NCBI RefSeq assembly: GCF_021271205.1
Contig: NZ_JAIWKS010000001.1
Location: 682,001 to 746,000 of the forward strand
Direction: 5' to 3'
Length of the DNA stretch: 64,000 nt
From: Pseudomonas uvaldensis
Lineage (GTDB): Bacteria; Pseudomonadota; Gammaproteobacteria; Pseudomonadales; Pseudomonadaceae
Of this stretch, positions 9,954 through 19,536 are shown piece by piece. A program made the translations under genes and the position numbers. Every line of letters begins with the position of its first letter. The stretch's first letter is position 1. The notes under the pieces were generated by a model. The model saw only the letters and a list, made by a program, of their open reading frames with translations. It was not told the origin of the DNA and searched no databases.

Positions 9954-10427
9954 ATGGCCGTTGCCGTCGACCAGCCGGTTACCGATTTCCAGGCGCCCGC
10001 CACCAGCGGGCAGACCGTCAGCCTTTCTGCCCTGAAAGGCAAGCAGGTGGTGATCTACTTCTATCCCAAGGACAGCACCCCGGGCTGCACCACCGAAGGC
10101 CAGGGTTTTCGTGATCAATACGCACAGTTCAAGGCCGCCAACACCGAAGTGTTCGGGGTCTCCCGGGATAGCCTCAAGTCCCACGAGAACTTCAAGTGCA
10201 AGCAACAATTCCCGTTCGAGCTGATCAGCGACAAGGACGAAGCCGTCTGCCAGCTGTTCGATGTGATCAAGTTGAAAAAGCTGTATGGCAAGGAATACCT
10301 GGGCGTAGACCGCAGCACGTTCCTGATCGACAAGGACGGCGTGCTGCGCCAGGAATGGCGTGGCGTGAAAGTGCCCGGGCATGTGGAGGCGGTGCTGGCG
10401 GCGGCTCAGGCACTCAATAAGGCCTGA
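9954..10427 (+). CDS. bcp: Thioredoxin-dependent peroxiredoxin (Bcp/PrxQ)
   Basis: 157-residue atypical peroxiredoxin that reduces peroxides with thioredoxin. The active-site motif P-x-x-x-T-x-x-C is visible as PKDSTPGCTTEGQ, with Cys45 as peroxidatic cysteine. The resolving cysteine five residues later in E. coli Bcp is missing (Gln50). Cys82 (ENFKCKQQF) or Cys99 could take that role. It lies 10 bp after the gcvR-like gene, so they probably form an operon. A REP pair follows. Confidence 0.93.
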   Translation: MAVAVDQPVTDFQAPATSGQTVSLSALKGKQVVIYFYPKDSTPGCTTEGQGFRDQYAQFKAANTEVFGVSRDSLKSHENFKCKQQFPFELISDKDEAVCQLFDVIKLKKLYGKEYLGVDRSTFLIDKDGVLRQEWRGVKVPGHVEAVLAAAQALNKA

Positions 10428-10452
10428 GGTTCTTTATTGTCTGCCAGGCCCT

Positions 10453-10527
10453 ATCGCGAGCAGGCTCGCTCCCACATCGGATCTGTGTTGGTGCATAGAT
10501 CCCTGTGGGAGCGAGCCTGCTCGCGAT
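10453..10527. repeat. REP inverted pair
   Basis: A perfect 24-bp inverted repeat: 10453-10476 (atcgcgagcaggctcgctcc plus caca) against 10504-10527, around a 27-bp centre. This is the commonest REP form in the P. fluorescens group. It lies between convergent genes bcp and the PerM-like gene. Confidence 0.92.
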
Positions 10528-10549
10528 GAGGCCATCAGCCTCACCCCAG

Positions 10550-11620
10550 TTACAACAGCGGCGCCACCACCGGCTCCTTGCTCGGCCATGCATCCAGCAC
10601 TGCTTTGATCAGCGTCGCCAGGGGAATCGCGAAGAACACGCCCCAGAATCCCCACAACCCGCCGAACAACAGCACCGCGCAGATAATCGCCACCGGATGC
10701 AGGTTCACCGCCTCGGAGAACAGCAACGGCACCAGGACGTTGCCGTCCAGCGTCTGGATAATCCCATAGACCGCCATCAGATAGATGAACTGGTCGCTCC
10801 AGCCCCACTGGAACAGCGCAATCAATGCCACCGGCACGGTCACCACCACGGTCCCGACATACGGCACCACCACCGAAATGCCCACCAGCAAAGCCAGCAA
10901 CGCCGCGTAATTGAGCCCCAGGGCGACAAAGCCGATATAGGTCACGCCACCGCAGATGAAAATCTCGATGACCTTCCCGCGAATGTAATTGGCGATCTGG
11001 CGATTCATTTCCTGGGCCACACGGGTAATCAACGCCCGTTCGCGAGGCAAGTAGCCACGCACCCAACGGCCGATCATCTCCCGATCCTTCAGAAAGAAAA
11101 ACACCAGGATCGGCACCAGCACCAGGTAGATCATGATGTTCACCAGCAACGGCAAGCTGGACAGCGAGAACGTCAGCGCCCATTGGCCGAACTTGCCAAT
11201 CTGCCCGCGTACCACCTCGATGGTCTGCAGCACCTGCTCATCGGATACGAGGTGCGGATAGCGCTCGGGGAGCAGCAATAGAAGGGACTGCCATTTGGCA
11301 AGCATCCCGGGCAATTCATTGAACAAGGTCACCAACTGGTGCCAGAGTAGTGGCACGATGACCACCATAAACACCACCAGCAGGCCCATGAACAAGGCAA
11401 ATACCAACCCGACCGCTGCGGTTCCGGGCAACCGCAGGCGCTCCAGCGTGGTGACCAGACCTTGCATCAGGTAGGCCAGCACCATCCCCGCCAGCACCGG
11501 CGCCAGCATGCCGCCCAGGGTCAGGATGGCCGTAAAAGCCAGGAACAGCAGGACGGCCAGCACCACAGCCTCTTCATCGGAGAAGTAGCGCTGGAACCAA
11601 TCACGTAACACTTTGAACAT
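10550..11620 (-). CDS. AI-2E/PerM-family membrane transporter
   Basis: 356-residue polytopic inner-membrane protein. About eight hydrophobic segments are visible, including FLAFTAILTLGGMLAPVLAG near the N-terminus and clustered helices from 205 to 335. The family motif 'YLVLVPILVFFFLKDRE' and the conserved 'GGLWGFWGVFFAIPLATLIK' place it in the AI-2E transporter superfamily (PF01594, PerM/YdgG-type). Substrates vary: quorum signals, or Na+/H+ exchange in some members. It probably follows tusA in one unit (29-bp gap). Confidence 0.88.
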   Translation of the reverse strand: MFKVLRDWFQRYFSDEEAVVLAVLLFLAFTAILTLGGMLAPVLAGMVLAYLMQGLVTTLERLRLPGTAAVGLVFALFMGLLVVFMVVIVPLLWHQLVTLFNELPGMLAKWQSLLLLLPERYPHLVSDEQVLQTIEVVRGQIGKFGQWALTFSLSSLPLLVNIMIYLVLVPILVFFFLKDREMIGRWVRGYLPRERALITRVAQEMNRQIANYIRGKVIEIFICGGVTYIGFVALGLNYAALLALLVGISVVVPYVGTVVVTVPVALIALFQWGWSDQFIYLMAVYGIIQTLDGNVLVPLLFSEAVNLHPVAIICAVLLFGGLWGFWGVFFAIPLATLIKAVLDAWPSKEPVVAPLL

Positions 11621-11649
11621 TAAAAATCCTTAACGAGCACGGTCTTTTT

Positions 11650-11889
11650 TCAGGCTTTCTTCAGCCAGTAACGGTAGACGCCGTTATCGTCCTCTTCATG
11701 CAGCAGCGTATGACCGGCGAGCCGGGCAAAGGTGCGGAAATCGCGTTGCGAGCCTGCATCCGTGGCGATGACCTTGAGCACAGCGCCGCTGGAGAGGCGA
11801 TTGAGCTCCAGCTTGGCCTTGAGCAACGGCAACGGACAGTTCAGGCCGCTGGCGTCCAGTTCGGCGTCATGGTCAACAGCATCGGTCAT
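11650..11889 (-). CDS. tusA: TusA-family sulfurtransferase
   Basis: 79 residues. The conserved persulfide-carrying cysteine is Cys18 in the CPxP motif (LNCPLPLLKAKLELNRL). TusA relays sulfur from IscS towards 2-thiouridine in tRNA and other acceptors. In this locus, next to bepA and a PerM-like gene as in many pseudomonads, the exact acceptor is not known. It diverges from bepA with 97 bp between start codons. Confidence 0.88.
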   Translation of the reverse strand: MTDAVDHDAELDASGLNCPLPLLKAKLELNRLSSGAVLKVIATDAGSQRDFRTFARLAGHTLLHEEDDNGVYRYWLKKA

Positions 11890-11986
11890 CGGTTCACTCC
11901 GGACAGGTCTCTGGGCGACCTAGAATATCTGGTCCCGAGCCCGGTGTCCGGCTACAGTAGGATCTTTGTCGACAAAGGCCCCGTGC

Positions 11987-13420
11987 ATGACCTTTCTGCG
12001 CCCCACCCTGCTGACGCTCGCTTGCCTGCTTGCCTCACCGGGCTTCGCCGACGACCTGCCGTCACTTGGCGATGCCAGTTCTGCCATCGTTTCGCCAGAA
12101 CAGGAACACCAACTGGGTCGTGCGTGGCTGGCCTTGCTGCGCAGCCAGGTTTCTCAACTCAATGACCCACAGCTCAAGGATTACGTTGAATCCAGCGTCT
12201 ACAAGCTGGTGGAGACCAGCCAGGTGAATGACCGGCGCCTGGAATTCATCCTGATCAACAGTCCCCAGCTCAACGCTTTCGCCGCCCCCGGCGGAATCGT
12301 CGGGGTCAATGGCGGCCTGTTCCTCAACGCCCAGACCGAAGGCGAATACGCCTCTGTCATGGCTCACGAACTGGCGCACTTGTCGCAACGCCACTTTGCC
12401 CGCGGCGTCGAAGCCCAGCAACGCATGCAGGTGCCGATGATGGCAGCGCTTCTGACCGGCATCGTGATCGCCGCGGCCGGCGGCGGAGATGCCGGGATCG
12501 CAGCCATTGCCGGGACCCAGGCAGCTGCCATTCAGGAACAACGGCGCTTCTCGCGCCAGAACGAGCAGGAAGCCGACCGCATCGGCATCCTGAACCTGGA
12601 AAAGGCCGGCTATGATCCACGTTCGATGCCGACCATGTTCGAGCGCCTGATGCGCCAGTACCGCTTCGACGCCAGACCACCGGAATTCCTGCTGACTCAC
12701 CCGGTGACCGAGTCCCGGATCGCCGACACCCGCAACCGTGCCGAACAGGCCAGGCCGGGCGGCATCGAAGACAGCATGCGCTATCAGTTGATCCGGACAC
12801 GGGTCCAGTTGATCTACGAGGAAACCCCTGGCCTGGGCGCCAAGCGCTTCCGCGCGCAACTGGATGAAAACCCGAAGAACGACGTGGCCCGTTATGGCCT
12901 GGCGATTGCGCAGATCAAGGGCGGTCAGTTGAACGAAGCGCGAGAGAACCTCAAGCCGCTGCTGGCCAAAGCACCTAACGAGATCATCTACAACCTGGCC
13001 CAGGTAGATCTGGACATCACCAGCAACCGACTGCCGGAGGCCCAGTCCCGTGTGGAGCGGATGCTGAGCCTGTACCCCGCCAACTATCCGCTCAATCAAG
13101 TGCGCGTCGACCTGCTGCTCAAGCAGAACCGCCCTGTCGATGCGGAGAAAGCCCTGGAAACGTTGCTCAAGACGCGCCCTTACGATCCGGACGTCTGGTA
13201 CATGGTGGCCGAGACCCGCGGACTGTCGGGCAACATTATCGGTTTGCACCAGGCCCGTGCCGAATACTTTGCCCTGGTGGGCGATTACCGTCAGGCCATC
13301 CAGCAACTGGACTTCGCCAAGCGGCGTGCCGGCACCAACTTCCCCCTGTCGTCACGCATCGATGCCCGGCAACGAGAGCTCATGGAGCAGGAACGCATGG
13401 TCAAGGACATGATGGGCTGA
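11987..13420 (+). CDS. bepA: Periplasmic M48 metalloprotease/chaperone BepA
   Basis: 477 residues from ATG 11987 (MTFLRPTLLTLACLL...), chosen because it begins a Sec signal peptide cleaved near ADD at 21-23. The zinc motif HExxH is His127-Glu-Leu-Ala-His131, with the third ligand in 'NEQEADRIG'. The C-terminal half carries TPR repeats ('YGLAIAQIKGGQLNEARENL'). BepA (YfgC) degrades or assists misassembled LptD and other outer-membrane proteins at the BAM complex. That fits the envelope-stress genes mucD/algU just downstream, which are convergent to it. Confidence 0.94.
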   Translation: MTFLRPTLLTLACLLASPGFADDLPSLGDASSAIVSPEQEHQLGRAWLALLRSQVSQLNDPQLKDYVESSVYKLVETSQVNDRRLEFILINSPQLNAFAAPGGIVGVNGGLFLNAQTEGEYASVMAHELAHLSQRHFARGVEAQQRMQVPMMAALLTGIVIAAAGGGDAGIAAIAGTQAAAIQEQRRFSRQNEQEADRIGILNLEKAGYDPRSMPTMFERLMRQYRFDARPPEFLLTHPVTESRIADTRNRAEQARPGGIEDSMRYQLIRTRVQLIYEETPGLGAKRFRAQLDENPKNDVARYGLAIAQIKGGQLNEARENLKPLLAKAPNEIIYNLAQVDLDITSNRLPEAQSRVERMLSLYPANYPLNQVRVDLLLKQNRPVDAEKALETLLKTRPYDPDVWYMVAETRGLSGNIIGLHQARAEYFALVGDYRQAIQQLDFAKRRAGTNFPLSSRIDARQRELMEQERMVKDMMG

Positions 13421-13501
13421 GGAAGGCCGGAGTTTCGAGCCCAGGCACACCCGCTCCCACAGAGCCTGCATAGGCCGCCGCTCCCCATTTGCACGCACAA
13501 A

Positions 13502-13527
13502 AAAACCGCCTCTTTCGAGGCGGTTTT
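13502..13527. terminator. Bidirectional Rho-independent terminator
   Basis: An 11-bp stem AAAACCGCCTC/GAGGCGGTTTT with a 4-base loop, A-rich on the left and T-rich on the right. It lies between the convergent bepA and mucD genes and can serve both. Confidence 0.93.
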
Positions 13528-13546
13528 TCGTTGAACCACTAACCGG

Positions 13547-14974
13547 TCATTCGGCCAGCTTGAAGGTGATGAAGCTCGCACGCCCCTGACGCAGGACTCG
13601 CATCGACACCGAGCGATTCTTCGGCAACGCCTTGGCGATATCGGTGAACTCCTTGGCAGAGCTGATGGCCTGGTTGTTCAGGTGCGTGATGATGTCGCCT
13701 GGCTGCAGACCAATCAGGGCGGCCGGACCGTCCTGCACTTCCTTGATGACTACGCCGCCCTGCAGCTCCAAGGCTTTCTTCTGCTCTGGCGTCAGCTCGA
13801 CCACAGCCACACCCAGGCGGTTGCTGCTGCGCTCGACGCCGGACTTGATCTGTGGGTCCAACTCCGCGCCTTCCTCTGGGATGGCACCGACGGTCAACTC
13901 AACGTTTTTGCGCTTGCCCTCGCGAATCACTTCCAGGTTGGCTTTGGCACCGGCCTTCAAAGCGCCCACCAGATGAGGCAGGTCCGCGGACATGATGATC
14001 GGCTGGTCGTTGAGCTTCAGGATCACGTCACCGACTTGCAGGCCGCCCTTGGCAGCCGGGCCACCTTCCTGAATCTGCGCCACCAGCGCACCGGCCGGTT
14101 TCTCCAGCCCGAAGGACTCGGCCAGGTCTTTATTCACTTCCTGGATGACAACACCCAACCAGCCACGACTCACTTTGCCTTCGTTTTTGAGCTGGTTGGA
14201 CACGTCCATGGCGACATCGATCGGAATCGCGAAGGACACGCCCATGAATCCGCCCGAACGGGTGTAGATCTGGGAGTTGATACCCACCACCTCACCGTCG
14301 AGGTTAAACAGCGGACCACCGGAGTTGCCCGGGTTGATCGGTACGTCGGTCTGGATGAACGGGACATAGTTCTCGTTCGGCAGGCTGCGACCGATCGCAC
14401 TGACGATGCCCTGGGTCACGGTGTGGTCGAAGCCGAACGGCGAACCGATGGCCACTACCCACTGGCCAGCCTTCAGGTCCTGGGACTTGCCGAGCTTGAG
14501 TACCGGCAGGTCCTTGCCTTCGATTTTCAGCAGCGCCACGTCGGAACGTGGATCGGTACCGACCAGCTTGGCCTTCAACTCGCTGCGATCGGCCAGGCGC
14601 ACCAGGATTTCGTCGGCGTCGGCGATCACATGGTTATTGGTCAGGATGTAGCCGTCGGGAGAGATGATGAAACCTGAGCCCAGGGACTGCGCCTCACGCT
14701 GACGGCCACCGCCAGGCGAACGCGGCTGTGGCATCCCGCGCTCGAAAAACTCGCGCAGCATGGGCGGCAAACCTTCCAGATCCGGCATCTGCTGGTCCGA
14801 TACACGGCGATCCGGCAGCTTCTGGGTTGTACTGATGTTCACCACTGCGGGAGAGGCGTTCTCGACCAGGTGGGTAAAGTCGGGCAACTCGGCCGCCATG
14901 GCCGGAACGCCCTGACCGAGCACCAGCACGGTGGCGAAAATGGACAGATAGGTTTTCAAGCGTGGTATCGACAT
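13547..14974 (-). CDS. mucD: Periplasmic serine protease MucD (DegP family)
   Basis: 475-residue HtrA-type protease. The signal peptide is cleaved near AMA-AEL (residues 26-28). The catalytic triad is visible: His115 (LTNNHVI), Asp145 (DPRSDVALL) and Ser218 (NPGNSGGPLF). Two PDZ domains follow, near 275-360 and 385-470. MucD removes misfolded proteins and restrains AlgU activity in Pseudomonas. The start is ATG 14974. The upstream extension of the open frame contains no signal peptide. It is the last gene of the algU cluster, 233 bp after mucB; mucC is absent from the gap. Confidence 0.96.
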   Translation of the reverse strand: MSIPRLKTYLSIFATVLVLGQGVPAMAAELPDFTHLVENASPAVVNISTTQKLPDRRVSDQQMPDLEGLPPMLREFFERGMPQPRSPGGGRQREAQSLGSGFIISPDGYILTNNHVIADADEILVRLADRSELKAKLVGTDPRSDVALLKIEGKDLPVLKLGKSQDLKAGQWVVAIGSPFGFDHTVTQGIVSAIGRSLPNENYVPFIQTDVPINPGNSGGPLFNLDGEVVGINSQIYTRSGGFMGVSFAIPIDVAMDVSNQLKNEGKVSRGWLGVVIQEVNKDLAESFGLEKPAGALVAQIQEGGPAAKGGLQVGDVILKLNDQPIIMSADLPHLVGALKAGAKANLEVIREGKRKNVELTVGAIPEEGAELDPQIKSGVERSSNRLGVAVVELTPEQKKALELQGGVVIKEVQDGPAALIGLQPGDIITHLNNQAISSAKEFTDIAKALPKNRSVSMRVLRQGRASFITFKLAE

Positions 14975-15207
14975 ACGGCTCCCGTTACGACGAGCAGGGT
15001 TAAGCGATATGGACCAGAGATACCGGTTGGAAAAAGACGCCGGTATTTTGGTTCCGGAAAAACAGGCAAGGCCAGAGCCGAGCGGCTCTGACCTAATAGA
15101 AAAAAAACAAAAAATTTGCAAATTAAAATGCTGACATGAAGTTTCGGCATTTCGATCAACCCCGGCCTGACTGGCCTCTCGCATGATCGAACCACCGAAG
15201 CAGCACG

Positions 15208-16152
15208 TTATTGAGTCGCCGTGGCGTCAGAACGCATGGACAGAGCGATCCGTTCAGCGGTACCGATGGGGATCTCACCGACAACCGTGACCATCATTTC
15301 ACCCTGGGGCGTTGTGAGGCGACGGGAAACGGCGGCCGTTGGCCCTAGCTGGGTACGGGTATCGGTGACGGTCGCACCGTTCAAGGGCTCCAGGAACACC
15401 GAGAAACGAGCCAGCCCATCATCGTACATCAGGCTGGTGACTTGGACATTGGTGTCCGGGTCCTTGCGCACGGTACTGCCGATCAATTCGAAGCCAGGTG
15501 GAAGCCAGTCCGAATGCCAGGCAGCTTTCGCCGTAGCGGACTTGCCAGCACCCTGCGCCACCGCCTTGCATTCCGCGCTGGCCTGCAGTTCGCTTTCCGA
15601 CGGCTCGACCGTGTTCAGCCGCGTGTACTGGAACCGTTCGAGCAACTGTCCCTTGTCATTGAGCAAAAGGGACTTGAGCGGCAAGCCTGTCTCTTTGTCC
15701 AGGTGCAGTTCAAAAGCGTATCGATGCTGGTCCCTGGGCGTCAGGGAGATGATGACAGCCGGGCGCCCGGCCACACGCGACCTGCCGATTACGGCAAGGT
15801 CGTACCAATTCTTGAGTTTTTGCGGATCGAGCGCACGTGCAGTGCCTTCAGCATTCCCCAACCCCGGTGCCAGTGCACCGCTGACGCATTGTGTGCGCCC
15901 ATCAACACGCAGGACCTCCTGTGCAGAACCGTCCTGCTGCAGCAAACGCTCGCGGACTTTACCGTCCTGGGCGCGATGCCAAATGTTATGAGTGGAGAAG
16001 CTGCCGTTGCGCTCGTAAACGAAAGTACCCTGGAAACTTTGCTGTTGCTCGGCCTGGCCCAAACGATTCAACCAGTCCTGAGCTTCATCGGCGTAGGCTG
16101 GAACAGCGCACCAGCCACCCAGCAGAAGCGTGAATAGAGGTATGGCGCGCAA
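15208..16152 (-). CDS. mucB: Periplasmic sigma-factor regulator MucB (RseB family)
   Basis: 314 residues. A signal peptide (PLFTLLLGGWCAVPAYADEA, cleavage after AYA) precedes the RseB large domain, with 'FQGTFVYERNGSFSTHNIWH'. A smaller C-terminal domain follows from about residue 215. MucB binds the periplasmic part of MucA and protects it from AlgW cleavage until lipid or lipopolysaccharide signals release it. It starts 11 bp after the mucA stop. Confidence 0.94.
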   Translation of the reverse strand: MRAIPLFTLLLGGWCAVPAYADEAQDWLNRLGQAEQQQSFQGTFVYERNGSFSTHNIWHRAQDGKVRERLLQQDGSAQEVLRVDGRTQCVSGALAPGLGNAEGTARALDPQKLKNWYDLAVIGRSRVAGRPAVIISLTPRDQHRYAFELHLDKETGLPLKSLLLNDKGQLLERFQYTRLNTVEPSESELQASAECKAVAQGAGKSATAKAAWHSDWLPPGFELIGSTVRKDPDTNVQVTSLMYDDGLARFSVFLEPLNGATVTDTRTQLGPTAAVSRRLTTPQGEMMVTVVGEIPIGTAERIALSMRSDATATQ

Positions 16153-16163
16153 GAGTCCTTTCC

Positions 16164-16751
16164 TTAACGATTTTCCAGGCTGGCTGCGCGAGCGTACGGC
16201 AGCGCGCTTTCGGTTCCTTTCAGGGCAGCCTGCTGGGCATGCTGGCGCAGGTAGCTGGGCAGACGCTGGTCATGCCAGCCTGGCTGGCCTTGCAGCACAC
16301 CATTGACCATCGGGCCAGCGGTTTCCGAACCTTCACTGTAGCCTGCCAGTACCGCTGGTCCCTTGACCTGTGGCGCGGCGAGGCCTGGCTGGTTGGATTG
16401 TTGCGCCATTTGTACACCCGCGATTTCATCCTGGTTGTACAGACGAACACCCGCCAGAACGGCGACGGTAACCGAAGCGGCAACGGCCAGACGACCCAGG
16501 CTGCGCCATGGACCGCGGGAAGCTTTCGCCGGTACGGCTTCATCAGCCAATGCAGCAGAAACGGCCGCAGCGATATCCAGACGCGGAAGCAGCAGGTCCT
16601 TGTGCATAACAGCCCGGGCGATCTGGTAACGAGCCCAGGTCTCACGGGTTTCAACATCGTCGAAGGCATTCAATACCCGACGCAATTCCAGTTCGTCCGC
16701 TTCGTTATCCATCACTGCGGACAGCGATTCCTGCAGGGCTTCACGACTCAT
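16164..16751 (-). CDS. mucA: Anti-sigma factor MucA
   Basis: 195-residue single-pass inner-membrane protein. The N-terminal cytoplasmic anti-sigma domain (SREALQESLSAVMDNEADEL) binds AlgU. One TM helix lies near residues 86-104 (RLAVAASVTVAVLAGVRLY). The periplasmic tail carries the MucB-binding region. The frame is complete, with no truncation of the mucA22 kind, so the strain should be non-mucoid at this locus. It is 30 bp downstream of algU. Confidence 0.95.
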   Translation of the reverse strand: MSREALQESLSAVMDNEADELELRRVLNAFDDVETRETWARYQIARAVMHKDLLLPRLDIAAAVSAALADEAVPAKASRGPWRSLGRLAVAASVTVAVLAGVRLYNQDEIAGVQMAQQSNQPGLAAPQVKGPAVLAGYSEGSETAGPMVNGVLQGQPGWHDQRLPSYLRQHAQQAALKGTESALPYARAASLENR

Positions 16752-16781
16752 GGCGTTCCTCTCTTGGCTGTCGCCGCTGTC

Positions 16782-17363
16782 TCAGTTTTCCTGCAACAAA
16801 GGCTGCAGGGCTTTATCGATGGCCTCCCGAGCGCGGAAAATCCGGGAGCGCACGGTACCCACCGGACACTGCATGACGCTTGCAATGTCCTCGTAACTCA
16901 GACCGTCGAATTCACGTAAAGTTAACGCCGTACGCAAATCTTCGGGCAGTTGCTGGATGGTTCGATGGACAGTGCCTTCGATCTCATCCCGCAGCAACGC
17001 TCGCTCCGGTGATTCGAGGTCCTTGAGGCCGTGATCGCCATCATAGAACTCCGCATCCTCGGAACTCACATCACTATCCGGCGGCCGGCGGCCGCGTGAA
17101 ACCAGATAGTTTTTCGCCGTGTTAATGGCGATGCGGTAAAGCCACGTATAAAACGCGCTATCGCCGCGGAAATTACCAAGTGCGCGGTATGCCTTGATAA
17201 AGGCTTCCTGTGCGACATCCTGGGCTTCATGGGTGTCGTGCACGAACCGCACGATCAACCCGAGAATTTTGTGCTGGTATTTCAGCACTAGCAGATCGAA
17301 AGCTCGCTTGTCGCCGCGCTGAACGCGTTCGACCAGCTGCTGATCCTCTTCCTGGGTTAGCAT
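16782..17363 (-). CDS. algU: RNA polymerase sigma factor AlgU (RpoE/sigma-22)
   Basis: 193-residue ECF sigma factor. Region 2 spans about residues 25-95 (LVLKYQHKILGLIVRFVHDT) and region 4 about 130-185 (LTLREFDGLSYEDIASVMQC). It is almost identical in pattern to P. aeruginosa AlgU, which controls alginate, envelope and osmotic stress genes and is held by MucA. The start is MLTQEEDQQ at 17363; the upstream in-frame extension to 17420 is untypical. A sigma-E-type promoter lies 60 bp upstream. Confidence 0.97.
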   Translation of the reverse strand: MLTQEEDQQLVERVQRGDKRAFDLLVLKYQHKILGLIVRFVHDTHEAQDVAQEAFIKAYRALGNFRGDSAFYTWLYRIAINTAKNYLVSRGRRPPDSDVSSEDAEFYDGDHGLKDLESPERALLRDEIEGTVHRTIQQLPEDLRTALTLREFDGLSYEDIASVMQCPVGTVRSRIFRAREAIDKALQPLLQEN

Positions 17364-17919
17364 GAACACTCCTCGATAAGCTCGAAGGAGGCTTGCATGA
17401 CTAATTGACCGGGCTTGCAAACATAGACTCGGGCTTTTCGCAAAAGTTCTCCCCCTTCAAAGCAAGTTTCCGGCGCGCTCTGATCTCGGCACGCACGAAA
17501 AACGCAGCCAGAGATTCCCCCGGCTGCGCGAATAATCTGTCGCCGGGGCTGCCGGCAGAGACTCGAATCGAAATCTTGCACCAGCCCGACGCTGCTCCCT
17601 TCTGCAGACAACCGTCTATTGAACCTGGTCGCTTGGCAAAAGTTCCCGCTATTTGTAGCCATTCAAACCGAACACCAGGCAACCTGCGCGTCAGACACCT
17701 TTCTTTCGAAAGGCCGGCTTGTCGCCCCTGGACGGACATTGTGACGTCGACGAAGCATGCCTCGCTTTTTGTCACATTGGTTTCATATTGCCATGAATGC
17801 ACGGCTATTGTGCCGATCCCCCCCTCTATATACTAGTGGGCTGTGTGGCAGCCTGACCCGTTGAAGCGGATGTCTTGCGCCAACCCCGACCCGGGTCGCT
17901 TTGAGCGGAAACCTTTCGA
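17364..17919. other. Divergent intergenic region algU / nadB
   Basis: 556 bp without a supported gene. It holds the AlgU-type promoter described separately, a second GAACTT at 17645-17640 with a poor -10, and the promoter side of nadB. Short open frames here lack coding character. Confidence 0.6.
17423..17449 (-). promoter_or_regulatory. Candidate AlgU-dependent promoter of algU
   Basis: On the minus strand GAACTT (17449-17444), a 16-base spacer, then TCTAT (17427-17423). The AlgU/sigma-E consensus is GAACTT-N16/17-TCTGA, so the -35 is perfect and the -10 matches 3 of 5. It would give a leader of roughly 50 nt before the algU start and fits known AlgU autoregulation. Confidence 0.72.
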
Positions 17920-19536
17920 ATGAGCCAACAGTATCAACACGATGTTCTGGTAATCGGCAGCGGTGCCGCCGGATTGAGCCTTGCCCTGACATTGCCACAG
18001 CATTTGCGCATCGCCGTGCTGAGCAAAGGCGATCTGGCCAACGGTTCGACATTCTGGGCCCAGGGCGGCGTCGCCGCCGTGCTGGATGACACCGACACCA
18101 TCGAATCACATGTCGACGACACCCTCAACGCCGGCGGCGGCCTGTGCAATCCTGAAGCGGTACGTTTCACAGTCGAACACAGCCGGGAAGCCATCCAATG
18201 GCTGATCGACCAGGGCGTACCGTTCACCCGTGGAGAACCATCCGGTACCGAAGACGGTGGCTTCGAATTCCACCTGACCCGTGAAGGCGGTCACAGCCAT
18301 CGGCGCATCATCCATGCCGCCGACGCGACCGGCGCGGCGATATTCAAGACCCTGCTGGCCCAGGCACAGCAGCGGCCTAATATCGAACTGCTGGAACAGC
18401 GGGTCGCGATCGACCTGATCACCGAAAAGCGCCTGGGCCTGGACGGCGATCGTTGCCTGGGCGCCTACGTGCTCAACCGTAGCACCGGGGAAGTCGACAC
18501 CTACGGTGCCCGCTTCGTGATCCTGGCTTCCGGTGGTGCCGCAAAAGTCTATCTTTATACCAGCAACCCCGATGGCGCCTGCGGCGATGGCATCGCCATG
18601 GCGTGGCGCTCGGGTTGCCGGGTGGCGAACCTGGAATTCAATCAGTTCCATCCCACCTGCCTCTATCATCCACTGGCTAAAAGCTTCCTGATCACCGAGG
18701 CCTTGCGTGGCGAAGGCGCCCACCTGAAGCTGCCCAATGGCGAACGGTTCATGCAACGCTTCGATCCGCGCGCCGAACTGGCCCCACGGGACATTGTCGC
18801 CCGGGCCATCGACCATGAAATGAAGCGCCTGGGCGTCGACTGCGTCTACCTGGACATCAGCCACAAGCCCGAGGCGTTCATCAAGAGCCACTTTCCAACG
18901 GTGTACGAACGCTGCCTGGAATTTTCCATCGACATCACCCGACAACCGATTCCAGTGGTACCGGCTGCGCACTACACCTGCGGCGGCGTGATGGTCGACC
19001 AGCACGGCCGTACCGACGTGACAGGCCTCTACGCCATTGGCGAAACCAGCTTCACCGGCCTGCACGGTGCCAACCGCATGGCCAGCAACTCGCTGCTGGA
19101 GTGCTTTGTCTACGCCCGCTCGGCTGCAGCGGACATCCTCGAGCAGTTGCCGCAGGTTGGCATGCCCGCGGCCCTGCCCTCATGGGATGCCAGCCAGGTC
19201 ACCGACTCGGACGAAGACGTGATCATCGCTCACAACTGGGACGAACTGCGGCGTTTCATGTGGGACTACGTCGGCATCGTGCGCACCAACAAGCGCTTGC
19301 AACGGGCCCAGCACCGGGTGCGCCTGCTGCTGGATGAAATCGATGAGTTCTACAGCAACTATAAGGTCAGCCGCGACCTCATCGAGCTGCGCAACCTTGC
19401 CCAGGTGGCTGAACTGATGATCCGCTCAGCCATGGAACGCAAGGAAAGCCGGGGGCTGCATTACACGCTCGACTACCCGAACCTGCTGCCGGAGGCACTG
19501 GACACTATCCTGGTGCCGCCCACCTACGCCGACTGA
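17920..19536 (+). CDS. nadB: L-aspartate oxidase
   Basis: 538 residues, standard NadB length. It oxidises L-aspartate to iminoaspartate in de novo NAD synthesis. The FAD-binding motif is [15 protein letters not shown] at residues 9-23. Family segments include '[13 protein letters not shown]', '[13 protein letters not shown]' and the FAD-binding '[20 protein letters not shown]' near 385. The C-terminal helical domain is complete. The divergent position from algU is conserved in pseudomonads. Confidence 0.97.
   Translation: MSQQYQHDVLVIGSGAAGLSLALTLPQHLRIAVLSKGDLANGSTFWAQGGVAAVLDDTDTIESHVDDTLNAGGGLCNPEAVRFTVEHSREAIQWLIDQGVPFTRGEPSGTEDGGFEFHLTREGGHSHRRIIHAADATGAAIFKTLLAQAQQRPNIELLEQRVAIDLITEKRLGLDGDRCLGAYVLNRSTGEVDTYGARFVILASGGAAKVYLYTSNPDGACGDGIAMAWRSGCRVANLEFNQFHPTCLYHPLAKSFLITEALRGEGAHLKLPNGERFMQRFDPRAELAPRDIVARAIDHEMKRLGVDCVYLDISHKPEAFIKSHFPTVYERCLEFSIDITRQPIPVVPAAHYTCGGVMVDQHGRTDVTGLYAIGETSFTGLHGANRMASNSLLECFVYARSAAADILEQLPQVGMPAALPSWDASQVTDSDEDVIIAHNWDELRRFMWDYVGIVRTNKRLQRAQHRVRLLLDEIDEFYSNYKVSRDLIELRNLAQVAELMIRSAMERKESRGLHYTLDYPNLLPEALDTILVPPTYAD

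Noticed and set aside
12062..13306. 414-codon open frame on the minus strand
   Set aside because: Antisense shadow of bepA, which has a signal peptide, HExxH motif and TPRs. High GC makes long antisense frames common.
17619..17645. Second AlgU-type promoter (GAACTT-N16-TTCAA)
   Set aside because: The -35 is perfect but the -10 matches only 2 of 5 positions; kept out as too weak.
18106..19065. 319-codon minus-strand frame
   Set aside because: Antisense to nadB, no recognisable domain.
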